A DNA stretch of 64,000 nt from Bacteroidia bacterium (GCA_021740825.1 JAIOZA010000010.1:1-64000); one strand, 5' to 3'; shown: positions 34,048 through 43,413, numbered from the stretch's first letter. The notes: a model not told the origin generated them from the letters alone. Numbers and translations: made by a program.

Positions 34048-34971
34048 ATGAACTATACATTAAATCAATTACATATATTTTTTAAAATATCTCAAACAAA
34101 AAGTATTACAAAGGCTGCTGAAGAATTATTTTTAACGCAACCAGCAGTTTCTATTCAACTAAAGAACTTCCAAAATCAATTTCAAATACCACTTACTGAA
34201 GTTGTTGGAAGAAAATTATTTATTACTGATTTTGGAAAAGAAATTGCTTTGGCAGCTGAAAATATTTTAAATGAAGTGTACGCCATTAATTACAAAACAT
34301 TGGCATTTAAAGGTCAATTAAGTGGTAGATTGAAGATTTCTATTGTTTCAACAGGTAAGTACATTATGCCATACTTTTTGTCTGGTTTCATTAAACAGCA
34401 TCCTGAAATAGAATTACTTTTAGATGTTACAAATAAAAGCAAAGTCATTGACAGTTTAGAAAACAATGAAGTTGATTTTTCTTTAGTATCTGTTTTACCA
34501 GAAAAATTGGCTATCGACAAAGTTGAACTCATGCAAAATAAACTCTATTTAATTGGAAACAATGAACGGAAGTTCAAATTAAAGTCTTATGACAAATCTA
34601 TATTTGATGAAATCCAATTAATTTATAGAGAAAAAGGCTCAGGAACAAGGTTAGTAATGGAGCGATTTATTGAAAAAAATAATTTACCTGTAAATAAAAA
34701 AATGGAACTTACTTCGAATGAAGCTGTAAAACAGGCAGTAATTTCAGGTATTGGATATTCAATTATGCCACTAATAGGGCTAAAAAATGAACTCGTTCAA
34801 AAAGAACTACAAATTATTCCGTTTAAAAACTTTCCAATTAAGTCAAACTGGAATTTAATCTGGATGAAAAACAAAAATCATTCGCCAGTTGCCAGTGCTT
34901 TTTTGAATTATATCAAAAAAGAAAAAAATAATATTATTAACCAACATTTTAGTTGGTGCGATAATTATTAA
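34048..34971 (+). CDS. LysR-family transcriptional regulator (CbbR/CmpR-like)
   Basis: A 307-residue protein with the LysR winged helix-turn-helix at the N-terminus (LHIFFKISQTKSITKAAEEL, FLTQPAVSIQLKNFQ, residues 8-42) and a two-lobed effector domain (GRLKISIVSTGKYIMPYFLS, SGTRLVMERFIE, GIGYSIMPLIGL). The wording of the HTH and effector region resembles the CbbR/CmpR/RbcR subgroup, whose members control CO2-fixation or bicarbonate-uptake genes; this is impression, not a computed assignment. It is transcribed away from the sbtA cluster, a common arrangement for a LysR regulator and its target. Confidence 0.92.
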   Translation: MNYTLNQLHIFFKISQTKSITKAAEELFLTQPAVSIQLKNFQNQFQIPLTEVVGRKLFITDFGKEIALAAENILNEVYAINYKTLAFKGQLSGRLKISIVSTGKYIMPYFLSGFIKQHPEIELLLDVTNKSKVIDSLENNEVDFSLVSVLPEKLAIDKVELMQNKLYLIGNNERKFKLKSYDKSIFDEIQLIYREKGSGTRLVMERFIEKNNLPVNKKMELTSNEAVKQAVISGIGYSIMPLIGLKNELVQKELQIIPFKNFPIKSNWNLIWMKNKNHSPVASAFLNYIKKEKNNIINQHFSWCDNY

Positions 34972-34973
34972 CA

Positions 34974-36377
34974 CTAAAACTGATAATTTAAAGTTCCTTT
35001 TAAATACACAATAGAAATATAAGTTTTAATGAATTTAAATTTGTATTCGGCAAATTTTAATTCAGATTCTAACCATTTATTTTCGCGAGCATTTAATATA
35101 AATAAAGAACTTTCTCCGTTATTAAACTTTAATTTTTCTGCTTCTACTAATTGTTTATTATACCTTACTGATCGCTCTGCATTTTGTAACTGTTCAGATA
35201 AAATTGAAATAGTTTGCTTTAGCGCATTTAATTTAAAATCAAATTCGTTACTCTTATTAGCCAATTCGTAAGAATTACTTTGAAAATTCACTTTTGCCAT
35301 TTTATACTCGTTCCTCGATCTACGGAGTAATAAAGGAAAAGATATATCTGCCCCCCATTTATAATTATTTTGTGTATAAACTGGACTGAAAGAATTTGGG
35401 TTGTATGACAATAAATTATAATTCACATTCAATTTAGGCTTAATCATCTCTTTCTTTAATCGAGCATCAATAGCCAGTACTTTTTGAAATGAATTATACT
35501 TATCAATTACTGGGTTATTTGTCGAATCCTGATACAGAAGTTTTACAATACTATTTTTAGCTTTCTCGAAATATAAATCCAAACTATCTGATGGTTTATA
35601 AAATTCTTTAACCGAAGGTGAATTTGTTTGCCAATTATACATCGCCAATTCGTTGGTTTGTTTTTGAATTTCAATGTTGGCTGATTGAAAATCTAACAAA
35701 CGAGATTGATATAAAATAGCGGCTTCTACAGTATCCATAGCGGCGCGCTCTCCAATATTTGCCAAAGATTCAATGCCTATCAATCTTAGCTTTGCTAACT
35801 CCATAAAGTAGTTGTTTAGAGCTAGTTGTTTTAAACTAAACAACCAATCAAAATACTGCAAAGAGGATTCAAATAATAAATTATTTAACTGTATGTTTTT
35901 TTCCGCCGAATAATAATTTACATACTCTTTTGACTTTAATAAATCAGCCCTCCTATAATCAATAAACATACCTTGTAATAATCCAACCTCTAATCCAACA
36001 TAAGGTAAGCCATACGATGATGTATATTGCTCAGGATTGATGTTCTGACCCACACCATATTCATAACCAAACTTTAAATTTTGTGCTGTATACAAAGGAA
36101 CCTTTACACCACTATTAATAATGCTATAATAATTTGACCCATTAAAGTTTTTGTTTTCATAAGTCCCACTTACAAACGGATCAAAATTTCCTTTACTCGC
36201 TTTATATTGCAATTCTCCATATTGCTTAATATTATCTGCTCGTTTTGAAATTGGATTGTTTTCTAATACATTTTTTAAATAGGCATCATAACTCAAAACA
36301 ACTGTAGTTTGAGAAAAGCAATTAAAAAATAAAAATCCAAAAACAATAATTAATAATTTAATTTTACTTTTTCTCAT
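34974..36377 (-). CDS. TolC-family outer membrane efflux protein
   Basis: A 467-residue protein with a signal peptide (ending NCFSQ) and two long helical halves characteristic of TolC/OEP proteins (YLKNVLENNPISKRADNIKQ near the N-terminus; the second half around QTISILSEQLQNAERSVRYN and GESSLFILNARENKW). It would form the outer-membrane channel. Its start overlaps the end of the ABC/HlyD fusion gene by 14 bases, so it is the channel partner of that fusion. It ends 3 bases from the stop of the convergent lysR gene. Confidence 0.9.
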   Translation of the reverse strand: MRKSKIKLLIIVFGFLFFNCFSQTTVVLSYDAYLKNVLENNPISKRADNIKQYGELQYKASKGNFDPFVSGTYENKNFNGSNYYSIINSGVKVPLYTAQNLKFGYEYGVGQNINPEQYTSSYGLPYVGLEVGLLQGMFIDYRRADLLKSKEYVNYYSAEKNIQLNNLLFESSLQYFDWLFSLKQLALNNYFMELAKLRLIGIESLANIGERAAMDTVEAAILYQSRLLDFQSANIEIQKQTNELAMYNWQTNSPSVKEFYKPSDSLDLYFEKAKNSIVKLLYQDSTNNPVIDKYNSFQKVLAIDARLKKEMIKPKLNVNYNLLSYNPNSFSPVYTQNNYKWGADISFPLLLRRSRNEYKMAKVNFQSNSYELANKSNEFDFKLNALKQTISILSEQLQNAERSVRYNKQLVEAEKLKFNNGESSLFILNARENKWLESELKFAEYKFKFIKTYISIVYLKGTLNYQF

Positions 36378-38631
36378 CTTGCTTTTTTTCTTTTTTTTCT
36401 TCGCTATTTTTTACGTAAAAATCTGGGGGAAAACCATTTAATTTTCGCCAAATTTCATAAATTACAGGAACATTGTTTAAAAGAGCAAAACCTTCAACAC
36501 CACTTCCAATCTGAATTGCATCTGGCCATCGGTTCCCTTTATTTTTAACTAAAACACGAAATTTTCCATTATCTGATATGGCTTTGTCAAAAGCAACAAT
36601 TTCCGATTGATAAGTTCCAAAGCTAATTCCTGGCCAACCCGAAAATACAAATGCTGGCCAACCATCAAAGGTTAACTGAACATTTTGTCCTTTTTTAATT
36701 AATGGTAAATCAATTGGGTTGATGTATAATTCAACTGCTTGTTCAGCTTGCTGCGGAACAATTGAACATAAAGCGGCTCCTTCTTTTACAATTTCCCCAA
36801 TGCCCAATACATACGCTTTGGTTATGTAACCATCTTGCGGTGCAAGCACATAGTAGTATCCTTTTCGCATACTGTAGTTAGCTAACTGACCTTGCAATTT
36901 AGTTAAAGAACCCTCTCCTTCATACAATGCGGACAAAGCAGAAAACTTATCTGACTCGGCCTTCATTATTTTTTCTTGATAATCTTGTTGAACCGCGTTT
37001 AATTCAATTTCCGAATTTAGTAGGTCGTTTTTAGTTGACATGAATTTATTTTCGGCAGATGTTTTTTTAGCTAAAGCGTCTTGCACTTTAATTCTTCTGT
37101 TTTCTAAATCTGTTTTTGAAATTACTCCTTTCACTAATAATTCTTCAAAGCGTTGTAATTGTTCTTCAGCAACTTTATAATTACTATTTGAAGTTTGAGC
37201 TTCGATGCTGTCTGTTCTAACTTTAATTTTGGCTTGCAAAAGTTTGTTTCGAGTTTGCTCCATTTTTAAAAGCAAATTTTTATTTAAAGCGTCAATTTGA
37301 GAATTCACAGAATTTACTTTTTGTTCATACGATTCTAATGTAGTTTCTTTAGCTTTAATTTGTTGTTCAGAGCGTGTAATCAACATTGGATCCATATATT
37401 CATCCTTTATCTCAGAAATAAATGCGATAGTATCATTCTTTTTCACAAAGTCTCCTTCACTAATAAACCAATTTTCTACTCTACCGGCAATGCGCGATGT
37501 AATGGTTTGCGGCCTGCCTTCTGGATTTAAAGTGGTTACCTTTCCTAAAGATTCAACAGTTTGAGTCCATGGCATAAGCAACACTACAAAGCCAGTTATA
37601 AAAAAAGCACTTAATGAGTATTTTATAGCTTTAGAGTAGGACCTTTTGTAGATATTAGAAACACCTTGAAGTTCAATGACCTCTGAATTTAAAAATGAAT
37701 ATTGCTCTTTTTCTCCAAATATTTTTTCGATTTTGTACAAAGCGGTTATAATATCATAACATGTTCCTAAACTACTAACTAGTTTTTCAACTGAATTAAT
37801 TACTAAAAAGATAATGATTTCGGATGCTACAAATTGACCAATATTCAAATCGCCCTTTTGCACTAAATAGGCACCAAAAAATAATAAAATTCCAACAAAA
37901 ATTACTTTAAATAGAATGATGCCTCTAAATTGTTTTTCAAGTACTGAAAAATGACTTTTTCTGTTAATGATATAATCATTTAAAATATAGTCTGTATGCT
38001 CAACAAATTTTCCGTCAATTCCGTCCTTTGAAGAAGCTTTTCTTTGAAACCATTCAATTAACGTATATTTTTCGTCAGATGTTTTTATATTAGTTTCGAT
38101 GCCTTTTTTTCCGTAATAAACAATTATGAAGTAAAAAGAGAATCCAATTATTATGGTAAAAAACATAAACCAAGGACTATATAAAGGCAACAAAAGCACA
38201 CCAAAAACAATACTAATGAGAGAAAATGAAAAATCTAATAATATTTTACTGATTCCTTTTTGTAAAGTAACTATTTCAAAATATTTATTGAGTTTAGATA
38301 AAATATCATCAGTATGAATCGTATCATTTAAATATAAACTAATTCGAGTTATTAAATTGCCGAATATTTTTTGGTGCAACGTTTCATTAATACGCATTTG
38401 CCAAATTTGAAAATAACCAACAAACATGGTAGCAACAATTGTAATTGAACAAAGCAAAATAAGTGACGCAGAAAAACTACCTGCCATAATATAGGTTACT
38501 ACACCTTGTATGCCAATGGGGATAGCTATGTACATAATTCCTTGTAAAAGCGCTAGCGTATACACTTTACTTAAAATTATTTTTTCGTTAGCCAACCAAG
38601 TAAATAAAAGCTTCGCTTTTTTCTTTTCCAT
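36364..38631 (-). CDS. ABC-exporter transmembrane domain fused to HlyD adaptor, without an ATPase domain
   Basis: A 755-residue fusion. Residues about 15-295 look like a type I ABC-exporter transmembrane domain with six helices (starting LALLQGIMYIAIPIGIQGVV; the HlyB/peptidase-exporter style TRISLYLNDTIHTDDILSKL). Where the nucleotide-binding domain should begin only a stub like its first strand remains (VIELQGVSNIYKRS, about 328-341); no Walker A, signature or Walker B motif is present. A seventh helix (LSAFFITGFVVLLMPW) leads into an HlyD-type adaptor: a lipoyl-like half (RIAGRVENWFISEGDFVKKN), a long coiled coil (about 430-580) and the second half (LAPQDGYITKAYVLGIGEIV). It is divergent from tetR and overlaps the tolC-like gene. 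How it is energised is unclear. Confidence 0.88.
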   Translation of the reverse strand: MEKKKAKLLFTWLANEKIILSKVYTLALLQGIMYIAIPIGIQGVVTYIMAGSFSASLILLCSITIVATMFVGYFQIWQMRINETLHQKIFGNLITRISLYLNDTIHTDDILSKLNKYFEIVTLQKGISKILLDFSFSLISIVFGVLLLPLYSPWFMFFTIIIGFSFYFIIVYYGKKGIETNIKTSDEKYTLIEWFQRKASSKDGIDGKFVEHTDYILNDYIINRKSHFSVLEKQFRGIILFKVIFVGILLFFGAYLVQKGDLNIGQFVASEIIIFLVINSVEKLVSSLGTCYDIITALYKIEKIFGEKEQYSFLNSEVIELQGVSNIYKRSYSKAIKYSLSAFFITGFVVLLMPWTQTVESLGKVTTLNPEGRPQTITSRIAGRVENWFISEGDFVKKNDTIAFISEIKDEYMDPMLITRSEQQIKAKETTLESYEQKVNSVNSQIDALNKNLLLKMEQTRNKLLQAKIKVRTDSIEAQTSNSNYKVAEEQLQRFEELLVKGVISKTDLENRRIKVQDALAKKTSAENKFMSTKNDLLNSEIELNAVQQDYQEKIMKAESDKFSALSALYEGEGSLTKLQGQLANYSMRKGYYYVLAPQDGYITKAYVLGIGEIVKEGAALCSIVPQQAEQAVELYINPIDLPLIKKGQNVQLTFDGWPAFVFSGWPGISFGTYQSEIVAFDKAISDNGKFRVLVKNKGNRWPDAIQIGSGVEGFALLNNVPVIYEIWRKLNGFPPDFYVKNSEEKKEKKQDEKK

Positions 38632-38669
38632 AAGATTTATTTTGACTACAAAAATACAAAAAATAAAAT

Positions 38670-38730
38670 ATAATAGTATTACTATTATTTACTTGTAATT
38701 TTTATTATTTAATAATACTTTTACTATTAA
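38670..38730. promoter_or_regulatory. candidate TetR operators between the fusion gene and tetR
   Basis: A palindrome with one central base, aatagtattactatt, extended to 19 bp at 38670-38688, is followed by a related site ttaataatacttttactattaa (38709-38730) with the same tactatt half. Both lie in the 109-bp divergent spacer, where a TetR protein is expected to bind and repress both directions. Confidence 0.5.
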
Positions 38731-38740
38731 ACTAAATTTC

Positions 38741-39421
38741 ATGGAATTAGATATAAGGATAAAAATGAATGAAAAACTATTTCTTCGAAATCCGGAAGAA
38801 TCGGTTTTAGGCAAGAAAATTGTAAAAAACGGATTACTTCTCATTAATAAAATTGGTTTTGAAGAATTCACTTTTAAAAAACTATCTATAGAAATATCAA
38901 CTACCGAGGCTACGATTTATAGGTATTTTGAAAACAAACATCGTTTACTTATTTATTTAATTAATTGGTATTGGAGTTATATAGAATATAAGGTTGTTTT
39001 TCAAACGAATAACATAACCAATCCTGAGAAAAAACTAAAAACAATCATAAGATTATTAGTTGAAAATGCAGCCGATAAAGAATTAAACTCTGATTTTATT
39101 TCAGAAAAAGATGCTTATCAATTAATTATGTGGGAAGGATCAAAGTCTTATTTAACTAGAAATGTTAGTAAGGATAATAACGACAGACTTTTTAAACCTT
39201 ATAAAGATTTATGTGAACGAATTGCTTCGATAATAACCGAACACAATCCAAAATATAAGTTTCCTCATTCAATGGCTAGCACATTATTAGAGATGGCACA
39301 TGCACAAAAATTTTTTATGCAAAATCTCCCATCTCTAACTGATTTTTTGAAAGATGAGGATGATAAAAAAATCATCCTATTTTTTGAATCACTATTATTT
39401 AATTCTATAAATAGTAAATAA
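38741..39421 (+). CDS. TetR/AcrR-family transcriptional regulator
   Basis: A 226-residue protein with the TetR N-terminal HTH (GLLLINKIGFEEFTFKKLSI, EISTTEATIYRYFENKHRLL, about residues 30-70) and a helical ligand-binding remainder. A second ATG at 38765 (Met9) has a purine-rich run in front of it (ataaggataaaa) and may be the real start. It is transcribed away from the fusion/TolC module, whose expression it probably controls through palindromes in the shared spacer. Ligand unknown; likely a substrate of the exporter. Confidence 0.9.
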   Translation: MELDIRIKMNEKLFLRNPEESVLGKKIVKNGLLLINKIGFEEFTFKKLSIEISTTEATIYRYFENKHRLLIYLINWYWSYIEYKVVFQTNNITNPEKKLKTIIRLLVENAADKELNSDFISEKDAYQLIMWEGSKSYLTRNVSKDNNDRLFKPYKDLCERIASIITEHNPKYKFPHSMASTLLEMAHAQKFFMQNLPSLTDFLKDEDDKKIILFFESLLFNSINSK

Positions 39422-39489
39422 TTGATGGAACTGAATAGTTAATTTTTAATTATAATTAGTTTGTTTGAAAATGATTCTGTGAAAACAAA

Positions 39490-39517
39490 AACCTACCAGA
39501 ATTACTTCGGATAGGTT
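39490..39517. terminator. bidirectional hairpin between tetR and mnmA
   Basis: Stem aacctacc / ggataggtt (one bulged base) with A-rich and T-rich flanks, between the convergent genes ending at 39421 and 39538. Confidence 0.5.
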
Positions 39518-39537
39518 CTTTTCAAAAACAAATTACT

Positions 39538-40641
39538 CTACAAGCTCATTAATGGTTTTCTATCAATAAAGCCGCCTCCAATTAAATCATCTCCTTCGTA
39601 AATTACAGCACTTTGACCAGGTGCAATGCCAGTAGCTGATTCATGAAAAACAATATTCAATTTATTATCAATTGTATTAATAGTGCTTAAACGCCCTGAA
39701 TCTTTATAACGGATTTTTGTTAAGGCCACGTAATCTTGAGGCAACGATTCGTATTTAATTAAATTAAAATCACGCACATTAATTTCCATTTCTTTTAAAT
39801 CATCTAAATCGCCCAATACAACCGTATTTGTTTCGGGTATAATTTCCTTAACAAATACAGGTTCTCCCATTGCTAAATCTAAACCTTTACGCTGGCCAAT
39901 TGTGTAAAAAGGATACCCACGATGCGTACCAACTTTTTTTCCTTTGTATAAATAATTACCTCCTTCAACACTTGCCTCTAAATTTGGTAAGCGATGTTTT
40001 AAAAACGAACGGTAATCATTATCAGGCACAAAACAAATATCGTAACTCTCGCTTTTATTTGCTAAATCTATAAAGCCGGCATCTTTTGCCATTTGTTTTA
40101 TTTCCGGTTTTTTAAATTTACCTAATGGAAACATGGTTCGTTTTAAACTATCTTGTCCCAAGCCCCAAAGCACATAAGTTTGATCTTTAGTTTGATCAAT
40201 ACCTTTAAAAATAACTTTGCGATTATTTTCCTCACGAACTTGAGCATAGTGCCCAGTTGCAATAAATTCACAATCTAGCATGTCCGCACGTTTTAATAAC
40301 GCTTCCCATTTAATGTGCGTATTGCATAATACGCATGGGTTTGGTGTGCGACCTGCTAAGTATTCTTCAACAAAATTATTGATAATATGATCTCCAAATT
40401 CTGCCCTGATATCTAATATATAATGAGGGAAACCAAATGTTACTGCCATTGAGCGAGCATCATTAATACTATCTAAACTGCAACATCCTGTTTCTTTTTT
40501 TGTACTACCTGATGTTTCGTAATCCCATGTTTTCATGGTAATGCCAATAACTTCGTAACCTTGTTCGTGTAACATCATAGCAGCAACCGAACTATCAATT
40601 CCTCCGCTCATTGCTACTAATACTTTTCCGTGTTTACTCAT
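39538..40641 (-). CDS. mnmA: tRNA-specific 2-thiouridylase MnmA
   Basis: A 367-residue enzyme that thiolates U34 of tRNAs for Lys, Glu and Gln. The PP-loop SGGIDSS (12-18) activates the base with ATP; the catalytic cysteine pair is in NPCVLCNTHIKW and SYDICFVPD. Length and the landmarks IGQRKGLDLAMGEPVFV and APGQSAVIYEGD are usual for the family. Monocistronic; separated by a terminator-like hairpin from tetR. Confidence 0.97.
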   Translation of the reverse strand: MSKHGKVLVAMSGGIDSSVAAMMLHEQGYEVIGITMKTWDYETSGSTKKETGCCSLDSINDARSMAVTFGFPHYILDIRAEFGDHIINNFVEEYLAGRTPNPCVLCNTHIKWEALLKRADMLDCEFIATGHYAQVREENNRKVIFKGIDQTKDQTYVLWGLGQDSLKRTMFPLGKFKKPEIKQMAKDAGFIDLANKSESYDICFVPDNDYRSFLKHRLPNLEASVEGGNYLYKGKKVGTHRGYPFYTIGQRKGLDLAMGEPVFVKEIIPETNTVVLGDLDDLKEMEINVRDFNLIKYESLPQDYVALTKIRYKDSGRLSTINTIDNKLNIVFHESATGIAPGQSAVIYEGDDLIGGGFIDRKPLMSL

Positions 40642-40732
40642 TTTGTATACTTCTTATTTTTATAGCAAGGTGCATTCTTTTTTTCACAAAGGAACAATGC
40701 TTTGTTTTATGAATTTAAAATTATTTTAAATG

Positions 40733-41533
40733 CTACTTTTTTTCTTTAGATTTTGTAGTTGTGGCGTTTGGTTTTGCTGCAGTTGTTTTAGTTTCAGCAG
40801 ACTTTAATTTATCTTCAGAATTTTTGTTTTTATTAAAAAACTCCTCGGCTTCTTTTGCTGTTGCTAATTTACCCCCAGGTTTATATAATTCTCTTTCTGT
40901 AATTTTACCATTTTTGTCCCGATAAAGCCAAGGCCCACTTTTTGCTCCGTTTTTATAGTAACCAACAGCAGCTGAAACTTTATTTGGATAATAAAATGCA
41001 TTTTTTCCTTCTAATTTCCCATCTACATAAAGTCCTTCACTTTTAATTAATGTTTTGTCATAAAACAATTTAAATGGCCCGTCCATTTTACCCAATTTAT
41101 AATTCCGCTCTTCGCTAACAGTTCCATCAGGAAAATAAACGTATTCGGTACCATCTTTTTTTCCTTTAATGTAATTTTCTCTTGAAATAAGGATACCCTT
41201 TTCATCATAATAGTTCCAAGCCGAATCTTTATCTTCTCCAATATATTTGCCATATGCCATTTTTTTACCTGTTGGATGAAACAAAGTTGAATACGCATAC
41301 TTCCCATCTTGTTTAAAATTCATAATTGCTTTTACTGTATCGTGAGGATAGTAGTATTTAAAAACACCTTGAGGTTTATCATCTTTAAATAATCCTTCAT
41401 AAATTAATTTCTTAGTTTTAACATCTGTTTTTTTCCAATAACCTTGCTTTTTTCCAGCAGCATCAGTTTGTGTTTGAGCATAACTTAAAACACCTATCAA
41501 TAAAGAAAAAATGAAACAAATATATTTATGCAT
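40733..41533 (-). CDS. exported MORN-repeat (YwqK-like) protein
   Basis: A 266-residue protein with a signal peptide (ending SYAQ) and about seven MORN-2 type repeats (YEGLFKDDKPQGVFKYYYP, YIKGKKDGTEYVYFPDGT, NYKLGKMDGPFKLFYD, YVDGKLEGKNAFYYPN, YYKNGAKSGPWLYRDKNG). The C-terminal 45 residues are Lys/Ala/Thr-rich and probably disordered. Some databases label this family 'YwqK family antitoxin'; nothing here supports a toxin partner. Such proteins are frequent in Bacteroidota and are of unknown role, likely periplasmic or surface-located. A TAACTTTG -7 element lies 36 bp upstream. Confidence 0.87.
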   Translation of the reverse strand: MHKYICFIFSLLIGVLSYAQTQTDAAGKKQGYWKKTDVKTKKLIYEGLFKDDKPQGVFKYYYPHDTVKAIMNFKQDGKYAYSTLFHPTGKKMAYGKYIGEDKDSAWNYYDEKGILISRENYIKGKKDGTEYVYFPDGTVSEERNYKLGKMDGPFKLFYDKTLIKSEGLYVDGKLEGKNAFYYPNKVSAAVGYYKNGAKSGPWLYRDKNGKITERELYKPGGKLATAKEAEEFFNKNKNSEDKLKSAETKTTAAKPNATTTKSKEKK

Positions 41534-41568
41534 AAAATTAATTTTTGATTAATAACTTATTATAAGGC

Positions 41569-41576
41569 CAAAGTTA
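41569..41576 (-). promoter_or_regulatory. candidate -7 element of the MORN-repeat gene
   Basis: caaagtta on the + strand is TAACTTTG on the - strand, which fits TAnnTTTG, 36 bases before the start codon. Confidence 0.45.
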
Positions 41577-41697
41577 CATTATCTATCAATAAAAAAAGGT
41601 TTTGTAACCGATTTTTCTGAAAATTTAAGAGTAAGAGTTTGTTTGAAATTTATTTCGAATTTTTCATTTAAAAGTTTCTTTGGAAAAAAGAAGATTT

Positions 41698-41812
41698 ATA
41701 CCAAATAGCTATATAATTAAGTCCAATTATGGTGGTCATGCTGAACTTGATTCAGCATCTCAAAGACCCTGAATCAAGTTCAGGGCGACTAACCGCTTGG
41801 GCTATCTATTCC
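41698..41812 (-). repeat. dispersed palindromic element, copy 2 (inverted)
   Basis: Read on the - strand it follows copy 3 (51669-51779) almost base for base: agatag(c)ccaagc, gttagtc, the palindrome ctgaacttgattcag / ctgaatcaagttcag, gacca, ttggac and finally atttggtat. It lies in the 430-base gap between the MORN gene and the recA terminator; no gene is visible in the rest of that gap. Confidence 0.88.
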
Positions 41813-41910
41813 TTATGAATCGTATTATTTGGAATTACGTTGGACAAAAAACTAAAAATTTATTTTTAAAATCACTCCGTTATATTTTTTAATAGAAGGT
41901 TTAAAATAAA

Positions 41911-41940
41911 AAATCCATCAGTTGGCATACTGATGGATTT
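41911..41940 (-). terminator. intrinsic terminator of recA
   Basis: Perfect 11-bp stem aaatccatcag (41911-41921) / ctgatggattt (41930-41940) with an 8-base loop, 24 bp after the recA stop; A-rich on its far side, so T-rich on the - strand transcript. Confidence 0.88.
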
Positions 41941-41963
41941 CTGTAACAAAAATCTTAAAATAA

Positions 41964-43013
41964 TTAGGCGTTTGCGGCTTCTTCTTTTAAAACGGCGATA
42001 ATTTTATCTTCAATTTCTTGCGCTAAATCTGGATTTTCAGCAAAGATAGATTTCACTGAATCTCTACCTTGTCCTAATTTAGTATCGTCGTAACTAAACC
42101 ATGATCCGCTTTTTTTAATGATCCCTTTATCAACACCAATGTCAATTATTTCTCCAACTTTACTAATTCCTTCTCCAAAAACAATATCAAATTCAGCCAT
42201 ACGGAAAGGAGGTGCAAGTTTGTTTTTAATAACTTTTACACGAGTTCTATTTCCCGTAACAACATCTCCGTCTTTAATTTGGCTAATTCTTCTAATATCT
42301 AAACGGACAGATGCATAAAATTTAAGAGCATTTCCGCCGGTAGTAGTTTCAGGATTACCAAACATGACCCCAATTTTTTCACGTAATTGATTGATAAAAA
42401 TACAGCAACAGCCTGTTTTATTAATAGTACCTGTTAATTTACGTAATGCTTGACTCATTAAGCGAGCTTGTAAGCCCATTCTGCTGTCACCCATTTCACC
42501 TTCAATTTCTGCTTTTGGTGTTAATGCAGCAACTGAATCTATAACTACTAAATCAACAGCACCAGAACGGATTAAATTATCTGCGATTTCTAACGCTTGC
42601 TCTCCGTTATCTGGTTGAGATATTAATAAGCTTTTAGTGTCAACACCTAATTTTTCTGCATAAAAACGGTCAAATGCGTGCTCTGCATCAATAATGGCAG
42701 CTATACCACCAGCGCGCTGTACGCTAGCAATAGCATGAATTGCCAAAGTAGTTTTTCCAGACGATTCAGGTCCATAAATTTCAACCACTCTTCCTCTAGG
42801 CAATCCTCCAATACCTAAAGCAATGTTTAAGCCTAATGAACCAGTTGAAATTGAATCCATTGGTTCAACAACTGAATCGCCTAATTTCATGATTGTTCCT
42901 TTACCATAAGTTTTTTCTAACTTATCTAAAGTTAATTGTAGTGCTTTTAATTTTTCACTTCCTATTGCATTTCTGTCTACAGTTTCAATAGGTTCTTCTG
43001 TTTTTTTTGCCAT
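41964..43013 (-). CDS. recA: recombinase RecA
   Basis: A 349-residue strand-exchange recombinase and co-protease. Walker [10 protein letters not shown] at 81-89, VVIDSVAAL as Walker B region, [30 protein letters not shown] and [17 protein letters not shown] are all standard. Single gene ending at a strong terminator. A CAAATCTA (- strand TAGATTTG) -7 element lies about 80 bp upstream. If the organism has LexA-type control, the S24 protein at 54.3 kb could be its regulator, but the TTTCGAC motif near that gene is not seen here. Confidence 0.98.
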   Translation of the reverse strand: MAKKTEEPIETVDRNAIGSEKLKALQLTLDKLEKTYGKGTIMKLGDSVVEPMDSISTGSLGLNIALGIGGLPRGRVVEIYGPESSGKTTLAIHAIASVQRAGGIAAIIDAEHAFDRFYAEKLGVDTKSLLISQPDNGEQALEIADNLIRSGAVDLVVIDSVAALTPKAEIEGEMGDSRMGLQARLMSQALRKLTGTINKTGCCCIFINQLREKIGVMFGNPETTTGGNALKFYASVRLDIRRISQIKDGDVVTGNRTRVKVIKNKLAPPFRMAEFDIVFGEGISKVGEIIDIGVDKGIIKKSGSWFSYDDTKLGQGRDSVKSIFAENPDLAQEIEDKIIAVLKEEAANA

Positions 43014-43093
43014 GATATTTATTTTTATAGTTTTAAGTTACAATTTTTAAAATTAGAGTAGTTAACAAGTTTGCAACATTCTCAAATTCTTTA

Positions 43094-43101
43094 CAAATCT
43101 A
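43094..43101 (-). promoter_or_regulatory. candidate -7 element of recA
   Basis: caaatcta is TAGATTTG on the - strand, 81 bases before the recA ATG. The rest of the 400-base spacer 43014-43413 shows only the lipoprotein terminator. Confidence 0.4.
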
Positions 43102-43361
43102 ATTCAAAATTCAAGCAACTGATTGCTATAAATTGTAGCATTAACTAAATTGGCCGTATTTATAGGGATTAGAGAGGTAAAAAAAGTATTCGTAAGTTTA
43201 AAAATTTCAAGGTTATGAAATTAAATGAACTATTTTTTTATGGAATTATGGTGTTATATTAACTTTATAAAAAACAAAGAAACCAGCACTTTGATATAGT
43301 AAATCAAGCCATGTTTTTTTTAAGATATTTAATTTATTTGAAATGTTAAAAAAAATGCCAT

Positions 43362-43394
43362 AAAAAAAGCCCGAACTTTGTTCGGGCTTTTTTT
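43362..43394 (-). terminator. strong terminator of the alanine-rich lipoprotein gene
   Basis: Perfect 15-bp stem from 43362-43376 to 43380-43394 around ttt, with gcccgaac/gttcgggc core, ending in a run of A or T on each strand. Confidence 0.93.
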
Positions 43395-43413
43395 ATGTTA
43401 GCTATGCTAAATA

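Noticed and set aside
40733-41533. Toxin-antitoxin antitoxin (YwqK label)
   Set aside because: The protein is exported, MORN-repeated and has no adjacent toxin gene.
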